Source: Caldimonas caldifontis
GTDB taxonomy: Bacteria > Pseudomonadota > Gammaproteobacteria > Burkholderiales > Burkholderiaceae_C
Assembly (NCBI RefSeq): GCF_002930615.1
Contig: NZ_PSNX01000010.1
Location: 124,001-188,000, forward strand
Length of the DNA: 64,000 nt
Reading direction: 5' to 3'
Under the pieces are notes generated by a model. That model was not told the origin of the DNA, did not search any database, and saw only the letters and a list, made by a program, of their open reading frames with translations. The position numbers and the translations under genes are program-made. The stretch's first letter is position 1. Each line of letters begins with the position of its first letter. Positions 1 through 8,208 of the stretch are shown in pieces.

Positions 1-355
1 GGGAATAGTGGATGACGCAGACCTGGGAATCCTCCAAGGCCACCGCGTCACAGGTGTGACGGTCCTGGCTGATGGCATCCAACCCCAGCAGTTCGCCCGC
101 CATCTGGAAGCCCGTCACCTGGTCCCGGCCGTCTTCGGACGACACGCGGGTCTTGAAGAAACCGGTCCGCACGGCGTACAGAGAATGGAAGGGGTCTCCT
201 GCGTGAAACAGCGCTTCGCCGCGCTTGACCGTGCGACGGGACGCGACCAGTTCGTCGAGCCGCTCCAGGTTGGGCTTGGATAACCCCACCGGCAGGCACA
301 GCTCCCGCAGGTTGCAGCTCGAACAGGCGACCTTGAGGGTGTCGAGTTTGATCAT
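1..355 (-). CDS. fnr: Fnr-type oxygen-sensing regulator (partial, C-terminus off the left edge)
   Basis: The first 118 residues of a Crp/Fnr-family activator are in the window; the DNA-binding C-terminal half lies beyond base 1. Cys11, Cys14 and Cys20 plus Cys102 have the spacing of the four [4Fe-4S] ligands of enterobacterial FNR (three clustered N-terminal cysteines and one distal), so this is a true FNR/ANR rather than a CRP. The cyclic-nucleotide-like beta-roll is recognisable (GEALFHAGDPFHSLYAVRTG, then QVTGFQMAGELLG). The start is set by AGGAGAGG about 8 bases upstream of the ATG. It is transcribed divergently from hemN, a classic FNR target. A weak half-conserved FNR-like site (TTGAC-N4-ATTAT, 371-384) sits just ahead of its start and could allow autoregulation, which is speculative. 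Confidence 0.93.
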   Translation of the reverse strand, partial: MIKLDTLKVACSSCNLRELCLPVGLSKPNLERLDELVASRRTVKRGEALFHAGDPFHSLYAVRTGFFKTRVSSEDGRDQVTGFQMAGELLGLDAISQDRHTCDAVALEDSQVCVIHYS

Positions 356-540
356 GCGCGCAGTCCTCTCCTTGACTTCGATTATGGACCGGGTTGCGCC
401 GGCTGGCACAGCCTTTGGTGCGGTGGCCATCGAGCCAGCCCAGTCCCCGGCTTCACAAAGGTCTTGTGCAGGATTGAGCGACATGTTTGATGCTCCTCAG
501 TGAACGCGTCCCATTGTTCAGCAGCGGCCGCGGAGGGCTC

Positions 541-554
541 TTGAGGCAGATCAA
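541..554 (+). promoter_or_regulatory. FNR box upstream of hemN
   Basis: TTGAG-GCAG-ATCAA matches the consensus TTGAT-N4-ATCAA at 9 of 10 specified bases. It lies between the divergent fnr and hemN genes, with its centre 41.5 bases before base 589, the chosen hemN start. A class II FNR site centred at -41.5 would put transcription initiation almost on the start codon. Confidence 0.75.
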
Positions 555-588
555 GTCGGTCCTTCCTGGGTCTGGCACATTGCCCACC

Positions 589-1995
589 ATGATGGTCGAC
601 ACCTCCCTGCCCATAGCCCCCGATGTCCTGCGCCGCTTCGACGTGCCAGGGCCCCGGTACACCTCCTACCCGACGGCCGATCGCTTTGTGGAGGCTTTCG
701 GACCGGCACAGCTCGTGCAGGCGCTGGAGCAGCGTGCTGGCGGTGCGGGAGCCGTGGGAGGCCGCGCTGCGCCGCTGTCGCTGTATGTGCACGTTCCGTT
801 CTGTGAATCGGTGTGCTACTACTGCGCCTGCAACAAGATCATCACCCGCCATCATGAACGAGCCACCGAGTACCTGGACGCGCTGGAGCGGGAGGTCGAG
901 CTCTACATCGGCGTCCTGGGCCGCGAGCAGCCGGTGAGCCAGCTCCACCTGGGCGGTGGCACCCCCACCTTCCTCAGTGACGGGGAACTTGCGCGCCTCG
1001 TGGGCTCACTGCGCCGGGCCTTCCGGCTGGTGCCAGGCGGTGAATACAGCATCGAGGTCGATCCGAGAACGGTATCCGCCGAACGGCTGTCCTTCCTGGC
1101 GGGCCTGGGGTTCAATCGCATCAGCCTGGGCGTGCAGGATTTCGATCCCGAGGTCCAGAAGGCCGTCCATCGCATCCAGTCCTTCGAGAGCGTGGCGGGC
1201 CTGATCGAGCAGGCCCGCAGGCTCGGAATCGAGTCCGTGAACGCCGATCTCATCTACGGCCTCCCGCGCCAGACACCTGGATCTTTCGCTCGCACCCTCG
1301 ACCTCATCAGCCAGCTTCGGCCTGATCGCATCGCGTTGTACGGCTACGCCCACCTGCCTACCCGCTTCAAGCCTCAGCGACGCATCCATGCCGACGAACT
1401 GCCCAGTGGCGCAGACAAGCTGGCGATGCTTTCGGGGGCCATCGCGCGCTTCGCATCGGCCGGCTACGACTACATCGGGATGGACCACTTCGCGCTGCAC
1501 ACCGACGCCCTGGCCGTGGCCAAGCGCCAGGGTCGCCTGCATCGCAACTTCCAGGGTTACAGCACGCAGCCCGACTCCGACCTGATCGCGCTGGGGGTGT
1601 CTGCCATCGGTCGCATCGGCAGCACCTACAGCCAGAATGCGAAGACGCTGCCCGAGTACTACGATGCCTTGCGCCAGGGCCAGTTTCCGGTGGTGCGCGG
1701 CCTGGCCCTGAGTCGCGACGATCTGGTGCGGCGGGCCGTGATCATGGCGCTGATGTGCCAGGGCCATGTGAGCTTCGAATCCATCGAGCTGTCCTACCTC
1801 ATCGACTTCCGCCACTACTTTGCGGCAGAACTGGGCCTGCTTCAGGACATGGCGGCGCAGGGCTTGGTGCGTATCGAAACGGATGGACTCACGGTGTCGC
1901 CCGCAGGATGGTATGTGGTGCGTGGCATTGCGATGGTCTTTGACAAGTACCTTCAGGCTGAGCGCAACCGCGAGAGGTTTTCGCGCATCATCTGA
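589..1995 (+). CDS. hemN: Oxygen-independent coproporphyrinogen III oxidase HemN
   Basis: Radical-SAM enzyme that decarboxylates coproporphyrinogen III to protoporphyrinogen IX without oxygen, in the cytoplasm. The SAM-cluster motif CxxxCxxC is Cys72, Cys76, Cys79, followed by Cys81 (the HemN CxC extension); GGGTPTF follows as the second SAM-binding motif. The N-terminus reads PGPRYTSYPTA, the HemN signature that separates it from HemW. At 468 residues it matches the usual 455-470. I chose the double ATG at 589/592 rather than an in-frame ATG at 487 because the conserved N-terminus begins only about 20 residues after it and an FNR box lies at 541-554, inside the longer reading. The Shine-Dalgarno is weak. 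It is followed after 2 bases by the TauE/SafE-like gene, so the two are probably co-transcribed. Confidence 0.93.
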   Translation: MMVDTSLPIAPDVLRRFDVPGPRYTSYPTADRFVEAFGPAQLVQALEQRAGGAGAVGGRAAPLSLYVHVPFCESVCYYCACNKIITRHHERATEYLDALEREVELYIGVLGREQPVSQLHLGGGTPTFLSDGELARLVGSLRRAFRLVPGGEYSIEVDPRTVSAERLSFLAGLGFNRISLGVQDFDPEVQKAVHRIQSFESVAGLIEQARRLGIESVNADLIYGLPRQTPGSFARTLDLISQLRPDRIALYGYAHLPTRFKPQRRIHADELPSGADKLAMLSGAIARFASAGYDYIGMDHFALHTDALAVAKRQGRLHRNFQGYSTQPDSDLIALGVSAIGRIGSTYSQNAKTLPEYYDALRQGQFPVVRGLALSRDDLVRRAVIMALMCQGHVSFESIELSYLIDFRHYFAAELGLLQDMAAQGLVRIETDGLTVSPAGWYVVRGIAMVFDKYLQAERNRERFSRII

Positions 1996-1997
1996 GC

Positions 1998-2678
1998 ATG
2001 ATCACCGCAGTCCTGCTCAGCGCCGCGCTGATGGGGCTGGCTGGCAGCGTGCATTGCATGGCGATGTGCGGCGCAGCCACGCTGGCCATCGGCCGTGATG
2101 GTCCCAGCTTGTGGGCCTTCCAGGCCGGCCGGCTGGCCGGCTACGCGACCGCCGGGGCCTTGGCCGCGGGAGCCGTTCAGGCCCTGCAGTGGGGGGCGCA
2201 GCAAGTGACGGTGCTGCAACCCTTCTGGGCCATGGTCCACGTGGCGGTGATCGTGCTCGGACTGGCGCTGGTCTGGCTCGGGCGTCAGCCTCGATGGCTG
2301 GACGCGCTCGCACATCAGGTCTGGCAGCGCCTGCGCCATGCCAGCCTGGGCTGGCCCCAGGTGCCGGGTCGCTTCGCGGCAGCGGGTGCCGGCCTGTTGT
2401 GGACCTTCCTGCCGTGCGGTCTGCTGTACTCGGCTCTGATGGTGGCCGCCCTGGGGTCCACGCCTTGGGATGGGGCGTTGGCGATGGCGGTCTTCGCCGC
2501 CAGTTCAGCCGTGGGCCTGCAAGTCATGCCGTGGGTCTGGCGGCGGTTGAAAGGGCAGGGCGCGGCAGTGCGGGGCGCCTGGGCCGTGCGTGCCGCGGGG
2601 GCCGTCCTGGCCGCCACGTCCGGCTGGGCGCTCTGGCACGGCCTGTGGGCCCAGTTCGGGGCACCGGTATGCCGATGA
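1998..2678 (+). CDS. TauE/SafE-like (COG2836-type) membrane protein linked to hemN
   Basis: A 226-residue polytopic inner-membrane protein with about six hydrophobic segments. Its N-terminus contains GLAGSVHCMAMCGA and the second half AGLLWTFLPCGLLYSAL; this paired Cys-containing pattern (H-C-x-x-M-C-G and P-C-G) is typical of the COG2836 sulfite-exporter/heavy-metal-transport-like family related to DsbD/CcdA transmembrane folds. It starts 2 bases after the hemN stop. In many proteobacteria this family sits with ccoNOQP, ccoGHIS, hemN and fnr, where a role in cytochrome cbb3 oxidase assembly or copper/thiol handling has been suggested. The actual substrate cannot be read from the sequence. 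Confidence 0.75.
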   Translation: MITAVLLSAALMGLAGSVHCMAMCGAATLAIGRDGPSLWAFQAGRLAGYATAGALAAGAVQALQWGAQQVTVLQPFWAMVHVAVIVLGLALVWLGRQPRWLDALAHQVWQRLRHASLGWPQVPGRFAAAGAGLLWTFLPCGLLYSALMVAALGSTPWDGALAMAVFAASSAVGLQVMPWVWRRLKGQGAAVRGAWAVRAAGAVLAATSGWALWHGLWAQFGAPVCR

Positions 2679-2789
2679 GACTGTGCGAAAGACGCGCGTC
2701 GAAGGCCTGGGGCGCTGCTTTAGAATCAACGGTCTAGAACAATTCCTCTAACCCCGAGTTTCCATTCGGTTTTGCGCGGAGCTTGCGAC

Positions 2790-4043
2790 ATGTACCAGCA
2801 CATCAAGGTGCCCGAGGGTGGGCAGAAGATCACCGTCAACAAGGACTTCTCGCTCAATGTGCCCGACAACCCCATCATTCCCTACATCGAAGGGGATGGC
2901 ACCGGATTCGACATCACGCCTGTGATGATCAAGGTGGTCGATGCCGCGGTGGCGAAGTCCTACGGTGGCAAGCGCAAGATCCACTGGATGGAAATCTATG
3001 CCGGTGAGAAGTCCACCAAGGTCTATGGTCCTGACGTGTGGCTGCCCGAAGAAACCCTGCAGGTGCTCAAGGATTACGTGGTGTCCATCAAGGGCCCGCT
3101 GACCACCCCGGTGGGCGGTGGCATCCGCTCGCTCAACGTGGCCCTGCGCCAGGAACTCGACCTCTACGTCTGCCTGCGCCCGGTGCGCTACTTCAAGGGC
3201 GTGCCCTCGCCGGTCAAGGAGCCTGAAAAGACGGACATGGTCATCTTCCGCGAGAACTCGGAAGACATTTACGCTGGCATCGAGTTCGAAGCCCAGAGCG
3301 ACAAGGCCAAGAAGCTCATCAAGTTCCTGCAGGACGAGTTCGGTGTCAAGAAGATCCGCTTTCCCGAGACCTCCGGCATCGGTGTGAAGCCTGTGTCTCG
3401 CGAAGGCACGGAGCGCCTGGTGCGCAAGGCCATCCAGTACGCCATCGACAATGACAAACCCTCGGTGACGTTGGTTCACAAGGGCAACATCATGAAGTTC
3501 ACCGAGGGCGGCTTCCGCGACTGGGGTTACGCCCTGGCGCAGAAGGAGTTCGGTGCCGAACTGATCGACGGCGGGCCGTGGTGCAAGTTCAAGAACCCGA
3601 AGACGGGCAAGGACATCGTCATCAAGGACGCCATCGCCGACGCCTTCTTGCAGCAAATCCTGCTCCGTCCGGCCGAGTACTCCGTGATTGCCACCCTCAA
3701 TCTGAACGGCGACTACATTTCCGATGCGCTCGCAGCCCAGGTGGGCGGCATCGGCATTGCGCCGGGTGCCAACCTGTCTGACTCGGTGGCCATGTTCGAA
3801 GCCACTCACGGTACGGCGCCCAAGTACGCTGGCAAGGATTACGTCAACCCGGGTTCCGAGATCCTCTCGGCTGAAATGATGCTGCGCCACATGGGCTGGA
3901 CTGAAGCAGCCGACCTCATCATCAGTTCGATGGAAAAGGCCATCCTGAGCAAAAAAGTCACCTACGACTTTGCCCGCCTGCTCGATGGTGCCACCCAGGT
4001 GAGCTGCTCCGGCTTTGGCCAGGTCATGATCGACCACATGTGA
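2790..4043 (+). CDS. icd: NADP-dependent isocitrate dehydrogenase
   Basis: TCA-cycle enzyme converting isocitrate to 2-oxoglutarate and CO2 with NADPH formation. At 417 residues it is the same size as E. coli Icd (416). The phosphorylatable active-site serine is present as Ser114 in [13 protein letters not shown], so control by AceK is possible in principle. The metal/substrate segments [11 protein letters not shown] and [14 protein letters not shown] and the adenine-site segment [11 protein letters not shown] are present. I start at the ATG of MYQHIKVP (GGAG 8 bases upstream), not at an in-frame ATG 18 bases earlier. A -10-like TAGAAT occurs at 2721-2726. A long hairpin follows the stop. It stands alone as a transcription unit. 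Confidence 0.95.
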   Translation: MYQHIKVPEGGQKITVNKDFSLNVPDNPIIPYIEGDGTGFDITPVMIKVVDAAVAKSYGGKRKIHWMEIYAGEKSTKVYGPDVWLPEETLQVLKDYVVSIKGPLTTPVGGGIRSLNVALRQELDLYVCLRPVRYFKGVPSPVKEPEKTDMVIFRENSEDIYAGIEFEAQSDKAKKLIKFLQDEFGVKKIRFPETSGIGVKPVSREGTERLVRKAIQYAIDNDKPSVTLVHKGNIMKFTEGGFRDWGYALAQKEFGAELIDGGPWCKFKNPKTGKDIVIKDAIADAFLQQILLRPAEYSVIATLNLNGDYISDALAAQVGGIGIAPGANLSDSVAMFEATHGTAPKYAGKDYVNPGSEILSAEMMLRHMGWTEAADLIISSMEKAILSKKVTYDFARLLDGATQVSCSGFGQVMIDHM

Positions 4044-4070
4044 TCCAGCCCGTCGCTCAGGCCTGAGCTC

Positions 4071-4115
4071 GCGGCCCCCGACCCGCATGCGCGGGGCGGG
4101 GGCCGCGTCCATTTT
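4071..4115 (+). terminator. Long-stem terminator after icd
   Basis: GCGGCCCCCG (4071-4080) pairs with CGGGGGCCGC (4097-4106); inside it CCCGC-ATGC-GCGGG (4082-4095) continues the stem with a single mismatch. A short TTTT lies at 4112-4115. The stem is very strong, the U-tract weak. The hairpin also lies downstream of the convergent cold-shock gene, where it lacks a U-run. Confidence 0.65.
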
Positions 4116-4200
4116 GTCTCACCAGATTCCGCCTGGGAGGCGGCATGTGGGGCGCGGGGCGCGCCGAGGGCAAACCAGCGGGCCGACCCGCCAGCACCGG

Positions 4201-4506
4201 TCAGTCGGCGTGGGAGACGCCTCGTGGGGAACCGTGGGCCGAGGCATCCTGCCCGGCGCGCGAGGCCAGCGAGGTGAGGCCCGGCATCAGGTTGTGGTGC
4301 GATTCCAGAGGCTGGATGTTCTGGGCCAGCATCCCCTTGGGGCCCTGCACCAGGTCGAATGCCACCCGGGCGCCTTGCTTGAGGGTGCGAAAACCCTCCA
4401 TCTGAATGGCGGAAAAGTGGGCAAAAACGTCCGCGCCGCCACCTTCAGGCTCGATGAACCCGAAACCCTTGGCGTCGTTGAACCACTTGACGATACCGGT
4501 CCCCAT
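4201..4506 (-). CDS. Cold-shock domain protein with C-terminal tail
   Basis: An RNA/ssDNA-binding CspA-family OB-fold. The first roughly 67 residues form the domain: [21 protein letters not shown] carries RNP1 (KGFGFI), and DVFAHFSAI carries RNP2 (VFAHF). At 101 residues it is about 30 longer than a typical Csp; the tail (from about residue 69) is rich in Ser, Ala, His and Gly and looks disordered. Start: ATG with a strong purine-rich GAGGGGGAG just upstream. A good sigma70-like promoter lies at 4541-4570 with only a short leader of about 27 bases, unlike the long cold-inducible leader of E. coli cspA, so this may be a constitutively expressed member. Confidence 0.9.
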   Translation of the reverse strand: MGTGIVKWFNDAKGFGFIEPEGGGADVFAHFSAIQMEGFRTLKQGARVAFDLVQGPKGMLAQNIQPLESHHNLMPGLTSLASRAGQDASAHGSPRGVSHAD

Positions 4507-4540
4507 GGACTCCCCCTCGATTTGGTACTTATGTCAGGGA

Positions 4541-4570
4541 ATTGTCAGATTGCCGTTCCGGCCTTGTCAA
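4541..4570 (-). promoter_or_regulatory. Promoter of the cold-shock gene
   Basis: On the minus strand TTGACA (4570-4565, perfect -35) is followed after 18 bases by GACAAT (4546-4541, -10). This places the transcription start near 4533, about 27 bases before the ATG. Confidence 0.6.
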
Positions 4571-4676
4571 GAACCAGGGGGGACGGGTTTGTCTCGAAAT
4601 GTGAGCAAGGCCCACAGAGCGCGCGCGGCGGGGACGGTGGAATCGGCTAGAGGCCAACAGGGTGGCGCCGACTCGA

Positions 4677-4682
4677 TAGAAT
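4677..4682 (+). promoter_or_regulatory. -10-like hexamer directly ahead of clpS
   Basis: TAGAAT ends 6 bases before the clpS ATG at 4689, and no Shine-Dalgarno is visible there. CCAACA at 4654-4659 is a 3-of-6 -35 match at 17-base spacing. If used, the clpS transcript would begin at or next to its start codon. Confidence 0.35.
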
Positions 4683-4688
4683 GAATCC

Positions 4689-5051
4689 ATGCCCGAAAAC
4701 GCATCGAATCCCCCCCCGTCGCAGCCGCCCGGTGGCCCGTTGGCACCGGACGATGGCCAGGGTTCGGTTGTCGCGGAGCGCCAGGCGTCCAGGGTCGAGC
4801 CGCCTCGCATGTACCAGGTGGTCATGCTCAATGACGACTTCACCCCGATGGAGTTTGTCGTGATGGTGTTGCAGGAATTCTTTCACCGCGACCTGGAAAC
4901 GGCCACGCACATCATGCTCAAGATCCACCACGAGGGTCGGGGGGTGTGCGGGGTTTACACCAAGGATGTGGCCGCAACAAAAGTGGAAATGGTCCTTGCC
5001 GCCGCGCGCCGCGCGGGGCATCCTTTGCAGTGCATTATGGAGGCCACATGA
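4689..5051 (+). CDS. clpS: ClpS N-degron adaptor
   Basis: Adaptor that recognises N-terminal Leu/Phe/Tyr/Trp degrons and hands substrates to ClpAP. The core begins at about residue 40: [17 protein letters not shown] contains the NDD motif whose aspartates bind the substrate alpha-amino group, and [10 protein letters not shown] carries the conserved pocket histidine. At 120 residues it is slightly longer than E. coli ClpS (106), owing to a flexible Pro/Gly-rich N-terminal extension, the segment that in ClpS enters the ClpA pore. Its stop overlaps the clpA start in ATGA. No Shine-Dalgarno precedes the ATG. An ATG at 4681 is out of frame. Confidence 0.95.
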   Translation: MPENASNPPPSQPPGGPLAPDDGQGSVVAERQASRVEPPRMYQVVMLNDDFTPMEFVVMVLQEFFHRDLETATHIMLKIHHEGRGVCGVYTKDVAATKVEMVLAAARRAGHPLQCIMEAT

Positions 5052-7354
5052 TTGCCCAGGAACTTGAAGTCAGCCTGCACATGGCGTTCGTCGAGGCGCG
5101 CCAGCAGCGCCACGAGTTCATCACGGTGGAGCACCTCCTGCTGGCCCTGCTCGACAACCCTTCGGCTGCCGAGGTGCTGCGTGCCTGCTCCGCCAACATC
5201 GATGATCTGCGCAAGAGCCTGACGCATTTCATCAAGGAGAACACGCCCACCGTGGGCGGCACCGACGAGGTGGACACGCAGCCCACGCTGGGTTTCCAGC
5301 GCGTGATCCAGCGTGCGATCATGCATGTGCAGTCCACCGGCAGCGGCAAGAAGGAAGTGACCGGTGCCAATGTGTTGGTGGCCATCTTTGGCGAAAAGGA
5401 TTCCCACGCGGTCTATTACCTGCACCAGCAGGGGGTGACGCGCCTGGACGTGGTGAACTACATCGCCCACGGCATCAAGAAGTCCGACCCGCCCGAGCCG
5501 GCCAAGCCCAGCGAGGGCCAGGCGGGCAGCGGCGAGGGTGAGAAGGAGGAGGGCGAGGGCAAGGGCTCTCCCCTGGAGCAGTTCACCCAGAACCTGAACC
5601 AGCTGGCCCGTGACGGCAAGATCGACCCGCTGATCGGCCGCGAACATGAGGTCGAGCGCGTCATCCAGGTGCTGTGCCGTCGCCGCAAGAACAATCCGCT
5701 GCTGGTGGGCGAGGCCGGTGTGGGCAAGACGGCCATTGCCGAAGGCCTGGCCTGGCGCATCACCGAAGGTGATGTGCCCGAGGTGCTGTCCGATTCCACC
5801 GTGTACGCGCTGGACATGGGGGCACTCCTGGCAGGCACCAAGTACCGCGGTGACTTCGAGCAACGACTCAAGGGGGTGCTCAAGGCGCTGAAGGACCAAC
5901 CCAACGCGGTGCTCTTCATCGACGAAATCCACACCCTGATCGGTGCCGGCGCGGCTTCGGGGGGCACGCTGGATGCCAGCAACCTGCTCAAGCCCGCGCT
6001 CAGCTCGGGGGGGCTGAAGTGCATCGGCGCCACCACCTTCAGCGAGTACCGCGGCATCTTCGAGAAGGACGCGGCCCTGTCGCGGCGCTTCCAGAAGATC
6101 GACGTGGTCGAGCCCTCGGTCGAGCAGACCATCGAGATCCTCAAGGGCCTGAAGTCTCGCTTCGAGGAGCACCACAGCGTGAAGTACGCGCTGGGGGCGC
6201 TGCAGGCAGCGGCCGAGCTCTCGGCCAAGTTCATCAACGACCGGCATCTGCCTGACAAGGCCATCGATGTCATCGATGAGGCGGGGGCAGCCCAGCGCAT
6301 CCTGCCCAAGAGCAAGCAGAAGAAGACCATCACGCGCGCCGAGGTCGAAGAGATCGTGGCCAAGATCGCCCGGATTCCGCCGGCCAGCGTGAGCAACGAC
6401 GACCGCTCCAAGCTTAAGAACCTGGATCGTGACCTCAAGAGCGTGGTCTTCGGCCAGGACGCGGCCATCGACGCGCTGGCGGCGGCCATCAAGATGGCCC
6501 GCTCAGGTCTGGGCAAGCCCGACAAGCCCATCGGCTCCTTCCTGTTCAGCGGGCCCACCGGCGTGGGCAAGACCGAGGTGGCCAAGCAGCTGGCCTACAT
6601 CCTGGGCATCGAGCTGATCCGCTTCGACATGTCGGAGTACATGGAGCGTCATGCGGTGAGCCGCCTCATCGGCGCACCGCCGGGCTATGTGGGCTTCGAC
6701 CAGGGCGGCCTGCTGACCGAGGCGGTCACCAAGAAGCCGCATGCCGTGCTGCTGCTCGACGAGATCGAGAAGGCCCACCCGGACGTCTTCAACGTGCTGT
6801 TGCAGGTCATGGACCACGGCACGCTGACCGACAACAACGGACGCAAGGCCGACTTCCGCAACGTCATCATCATCATGACGACCAACGCGGGGGCCGAGAC
6901 CATGAACAAGGCCGTGATCGGCTTCACCAACACCCGCGAGGCGGGTGACGAGATGGCCGACATCAAGCGCCTGTTCACGCCGGAGTTCCGCAACCGCCTG
7001 GACGCGATCGTCAGCTTCCGGGCGCTGGACGAGGAGATCATCCTGCGGGTGGTCGACAAGTTCCTGCTCCAGCTCGAAAGCCAGCTGGCCGAGAAGAAGG
7101 TCGAGGTCACCTTCACCGATGCCTTGCGCAAGCACCTGGCCAAGAAGGGCTTCGATCCGCTCATGGGCGCACGGCCGATGCAACGTCTCATCCAGGACAC
7201 CATCCGTCGCGCCCTGGCCGACGAGCTGCTGTTCGGCCGGCTGGTGGATGGCGGCCGGCTGGTGGTGGATCTCGACGACAAGGGGGAGGTCGTGCTGGAC
7301 ATCCAGCCGAACCGCAAGAGCGACAAGCCCAAGGCCGAGCCTGCCACGGCCTGA
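5048..7354 (+). CDS. clpA: ClpA ATPase/unfoldase of the ClpAP protease
   Basis: AAA+ unfoldase that feeds proteins to ClpP. N-domain of about 145 residues ([14 protein letters not shown]...), then an acidic Glu/Gly-rich linker (about residues 155-178), D1 with Walker [10 protein letters not shown] near residue 221 and Walker [11 protein letters not shown], and D2 with Walker [10 protein letters not shown] near residue 503 and [13 protein letters not shown]. The ClpP-docking loop reads IGF, just before the segment [10 protein letters not shown]. At 768 residues it compares with 758 in E. coli. The start overlaps the clpS stop (ATGA), implying translational coupling; an upstream in-frame ATG at 4946 lies inside clpS and is rejected. 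ClpP is not in the window. Confidence 0.96.
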   Translation: MIAQELEVSLHMAFVEARQQRHEFITVEHLLLALLDNPSAAEVLRACSANIDDLRKSLTHFIKENTPTVGGTDEVDTQPTLGFQRVIQRAIMHVQSTGSGKKEVTGANVLVAIFGEKDSHAVYYLHQQGVTRLDVVNYIAHGIKKSDPPEPAKPSEGQAGSGEGEKEEGEGKGSPLEQFTQNLNQLARDGKIDPLIGREHEVERVIQVLCRRRKNNPLLVGEAGVGKTAIAEGLAWRITEGDVPEVLSDSTVYALDMGALLAGTKYRGDFEQRLKGVLKALKDQPNAVLFIDEIHTLIGAGAASGGTLDASNLLKPALSSGGLKCIGATTFSEYRGIFEKDAALSRRFQKIDVVEPSVEQTIEILKGLKSRFEEHHSVKYALGALQAAAELSAKFINDRHLPDKAIDVIDEAGAAQRILPKSKQKKTITRAEVEEIVAKIARIPPASVSNDDRSKLKNLDRDLKSVVFGQDAAIDALAAAIKMARSGLGKPDKPIGSFLFSGPTGVGKTEVAKQLAYILGIELIRFDMSEYMERHAVSRLIGAPPGYVGFDQGGLLTEAVTKKPHAVLLLDEIEKAHPDVFNVLLQVMDHGTLTDNNGRKADFRNVIIIMTTNAGAETMNKAVIGFTNTREAGDEMADIKRLFTPEFRNRLDAIVSFRALDEEIILRVVDKFLLQLESQLAEKKVEVTFTDALRKHLAKKGFDPLMGARPMQRLIQDTIRRALADELLFGRLVDGGRLVVDLDDKGEVVLDIQPNRKSDKPKAEPATA

Positions 7355-7390
7355 GCGGCCCCCGGAACCCGCCACCAACAACTACAGCAC

Positions 7391-7414
7391 CAACGGGCCC
7401 TTCGGGGCCCGTTG
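7391..7414. terminator. Hairpin between convergent clpA and mtfA
   Basis: CAACGGGCCC-TTCG-GGGCCCGTTG is a perfect 10-bp stem with a stable UUCG-type tetraloop, 36 bases after the clpA stop and 6 bases from the mtfA stop. Neither strand has a proper U-run, so it may act with Rho or as a 3'-end stabiliser. Confidence 0.5.
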
Positions 7415-7420
7415 GCTCGT

Positions 7421-8203
7421 TCAGCCCCCGCGGGTGGCGGGATCCTGGCGGAAGTAGCCGGCGAACAGGGTGTACAGCGTGGGGTGGTGCTGCCTGAAGG
7501 CAGCGGGCGCCACGAAGAAGGCCTCGGCTGCCACGGGGAAGAACTCCTCCAGACCCTGAGCACCATAGGGATCGAGAAAGGTGTCGAGCCCCTCGTCCAC
7601 GTCGCGGCAGAAGCTGTCGTAGGCCGCTTGCAGGGTGGCCATCCAGGTCTCGGCGGCGGCCCGGTCGGGCAGGGGCGGCAGCCCGTCGGCTGCGCCGTTG
7701 GCCATGTCGAGTTTGTGCACGAACTCGTGGATCACCACGTTGTAGCCCAACTCGGCCAGGTCACCCGCGTCGGCCACGTCGGCCCAGGACAGCATCACCG
7801 GACCTCCTTCCATGGCTTCGCCGGCAAGCACTTCATCGTAGTGGTGAACCACACCGTCTTCGTCGGTGACCACCCGGCGGGCCACCACCTCGGCCGGGTG
7901 GACCACGATACCGACGAAGTCGTCATAGGCCTGCAGACCCAGGTGCAGGATGGGCAGGCAGGCCTGGGCAGCGATGGCCACGGCCATCTCGTCGGTGACC
8001 ACCAGGCCGTTGGCCCCCGTGAACTCCTTCCGGTCGAGAAAGAGGGTGGCCAGGCGCCGCAGGGCCTCGCGATCTTCGGTGCGATGCTGGGCGAGGAAGG
8101 GGTGGCGGGCGAGCGTGAGTTCCCACAAGGCGTCCGGGATCGCCCGGCGCGAAAGGGCCCGCGCTTCGCGGCGCTGCTGCCAGCGTTGCCACCAGCTGGG
8201 CAT
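7421..8203 (-). CDS. mtfA: MtfA-like zinc peptidase (M90 family)
   Basis: Cytosolic zinc metallopeptidase related to E. coli MtfA (Mlc titration factor A), which binds the glucose repressor Mlc and has aminopeptidase activity. The zinc motif HEFVH is at residues 159-163 within NVVIHEFVHKLDMANG, and the MtfA signature ADGLPPLP follows. Length 260 compares with 265 in E. coli. It starts 5 bases after the lpxH stop, so it is the last gene of a ppiA-ppiB-lpxH-mtfA unit. No Mlc homologue is visible in this window, so the partner is unknown. Confidence 0.9.
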   Translation of the reverse strand: MPSWWQRWQQRREARALSRRAIPDALWELTLARHPFLAQHRTEDREALRRLATLFLDRKEFTGANGLVVTDEMAVAIAAQACLPILHLGLQAYDDFVGIVVHPAEVVARRVVTDEDGVVHHYDEVLAGEAMEGGPVMLSWADVADAGDLAELGYNVVIHEFVHKLDMANGAADGLPPLPDRAAAETWMATLQAAYDSFCRDVDEGLDTFLDPYGAQGLEEFFPVAAEAFFVAPAAFRQHHPTLYTLFAGYFRQDPATRGG

Positions 8204-8208
8204 GGTTC

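Noticed and set aside
487-588. Upstream in-frame ATG extension of hemN
   Set aside because: The extension covers the FNR box and adds residues absent from HemN families.
2748-4112. Long minus-strand open frame (454 codons) opposite icd
   Set aside because: Antisense shadow of a well-recognised enzyme in high-GC DNA; the peptide has His/Val/Asp-biased composition and no family motifs.
4946-5047. Upstream in-frame extension of clpA
   Set aside because: It lies inside clpS, and the family N-terminus starts exactly at the ATGA overlap (5048).
5515-5575. Gly/Glu-rich stretch that looks like a simple repeat
   Set aside because: It is the flexible linker between the N-domain and D1 of ClpA, common in this family.
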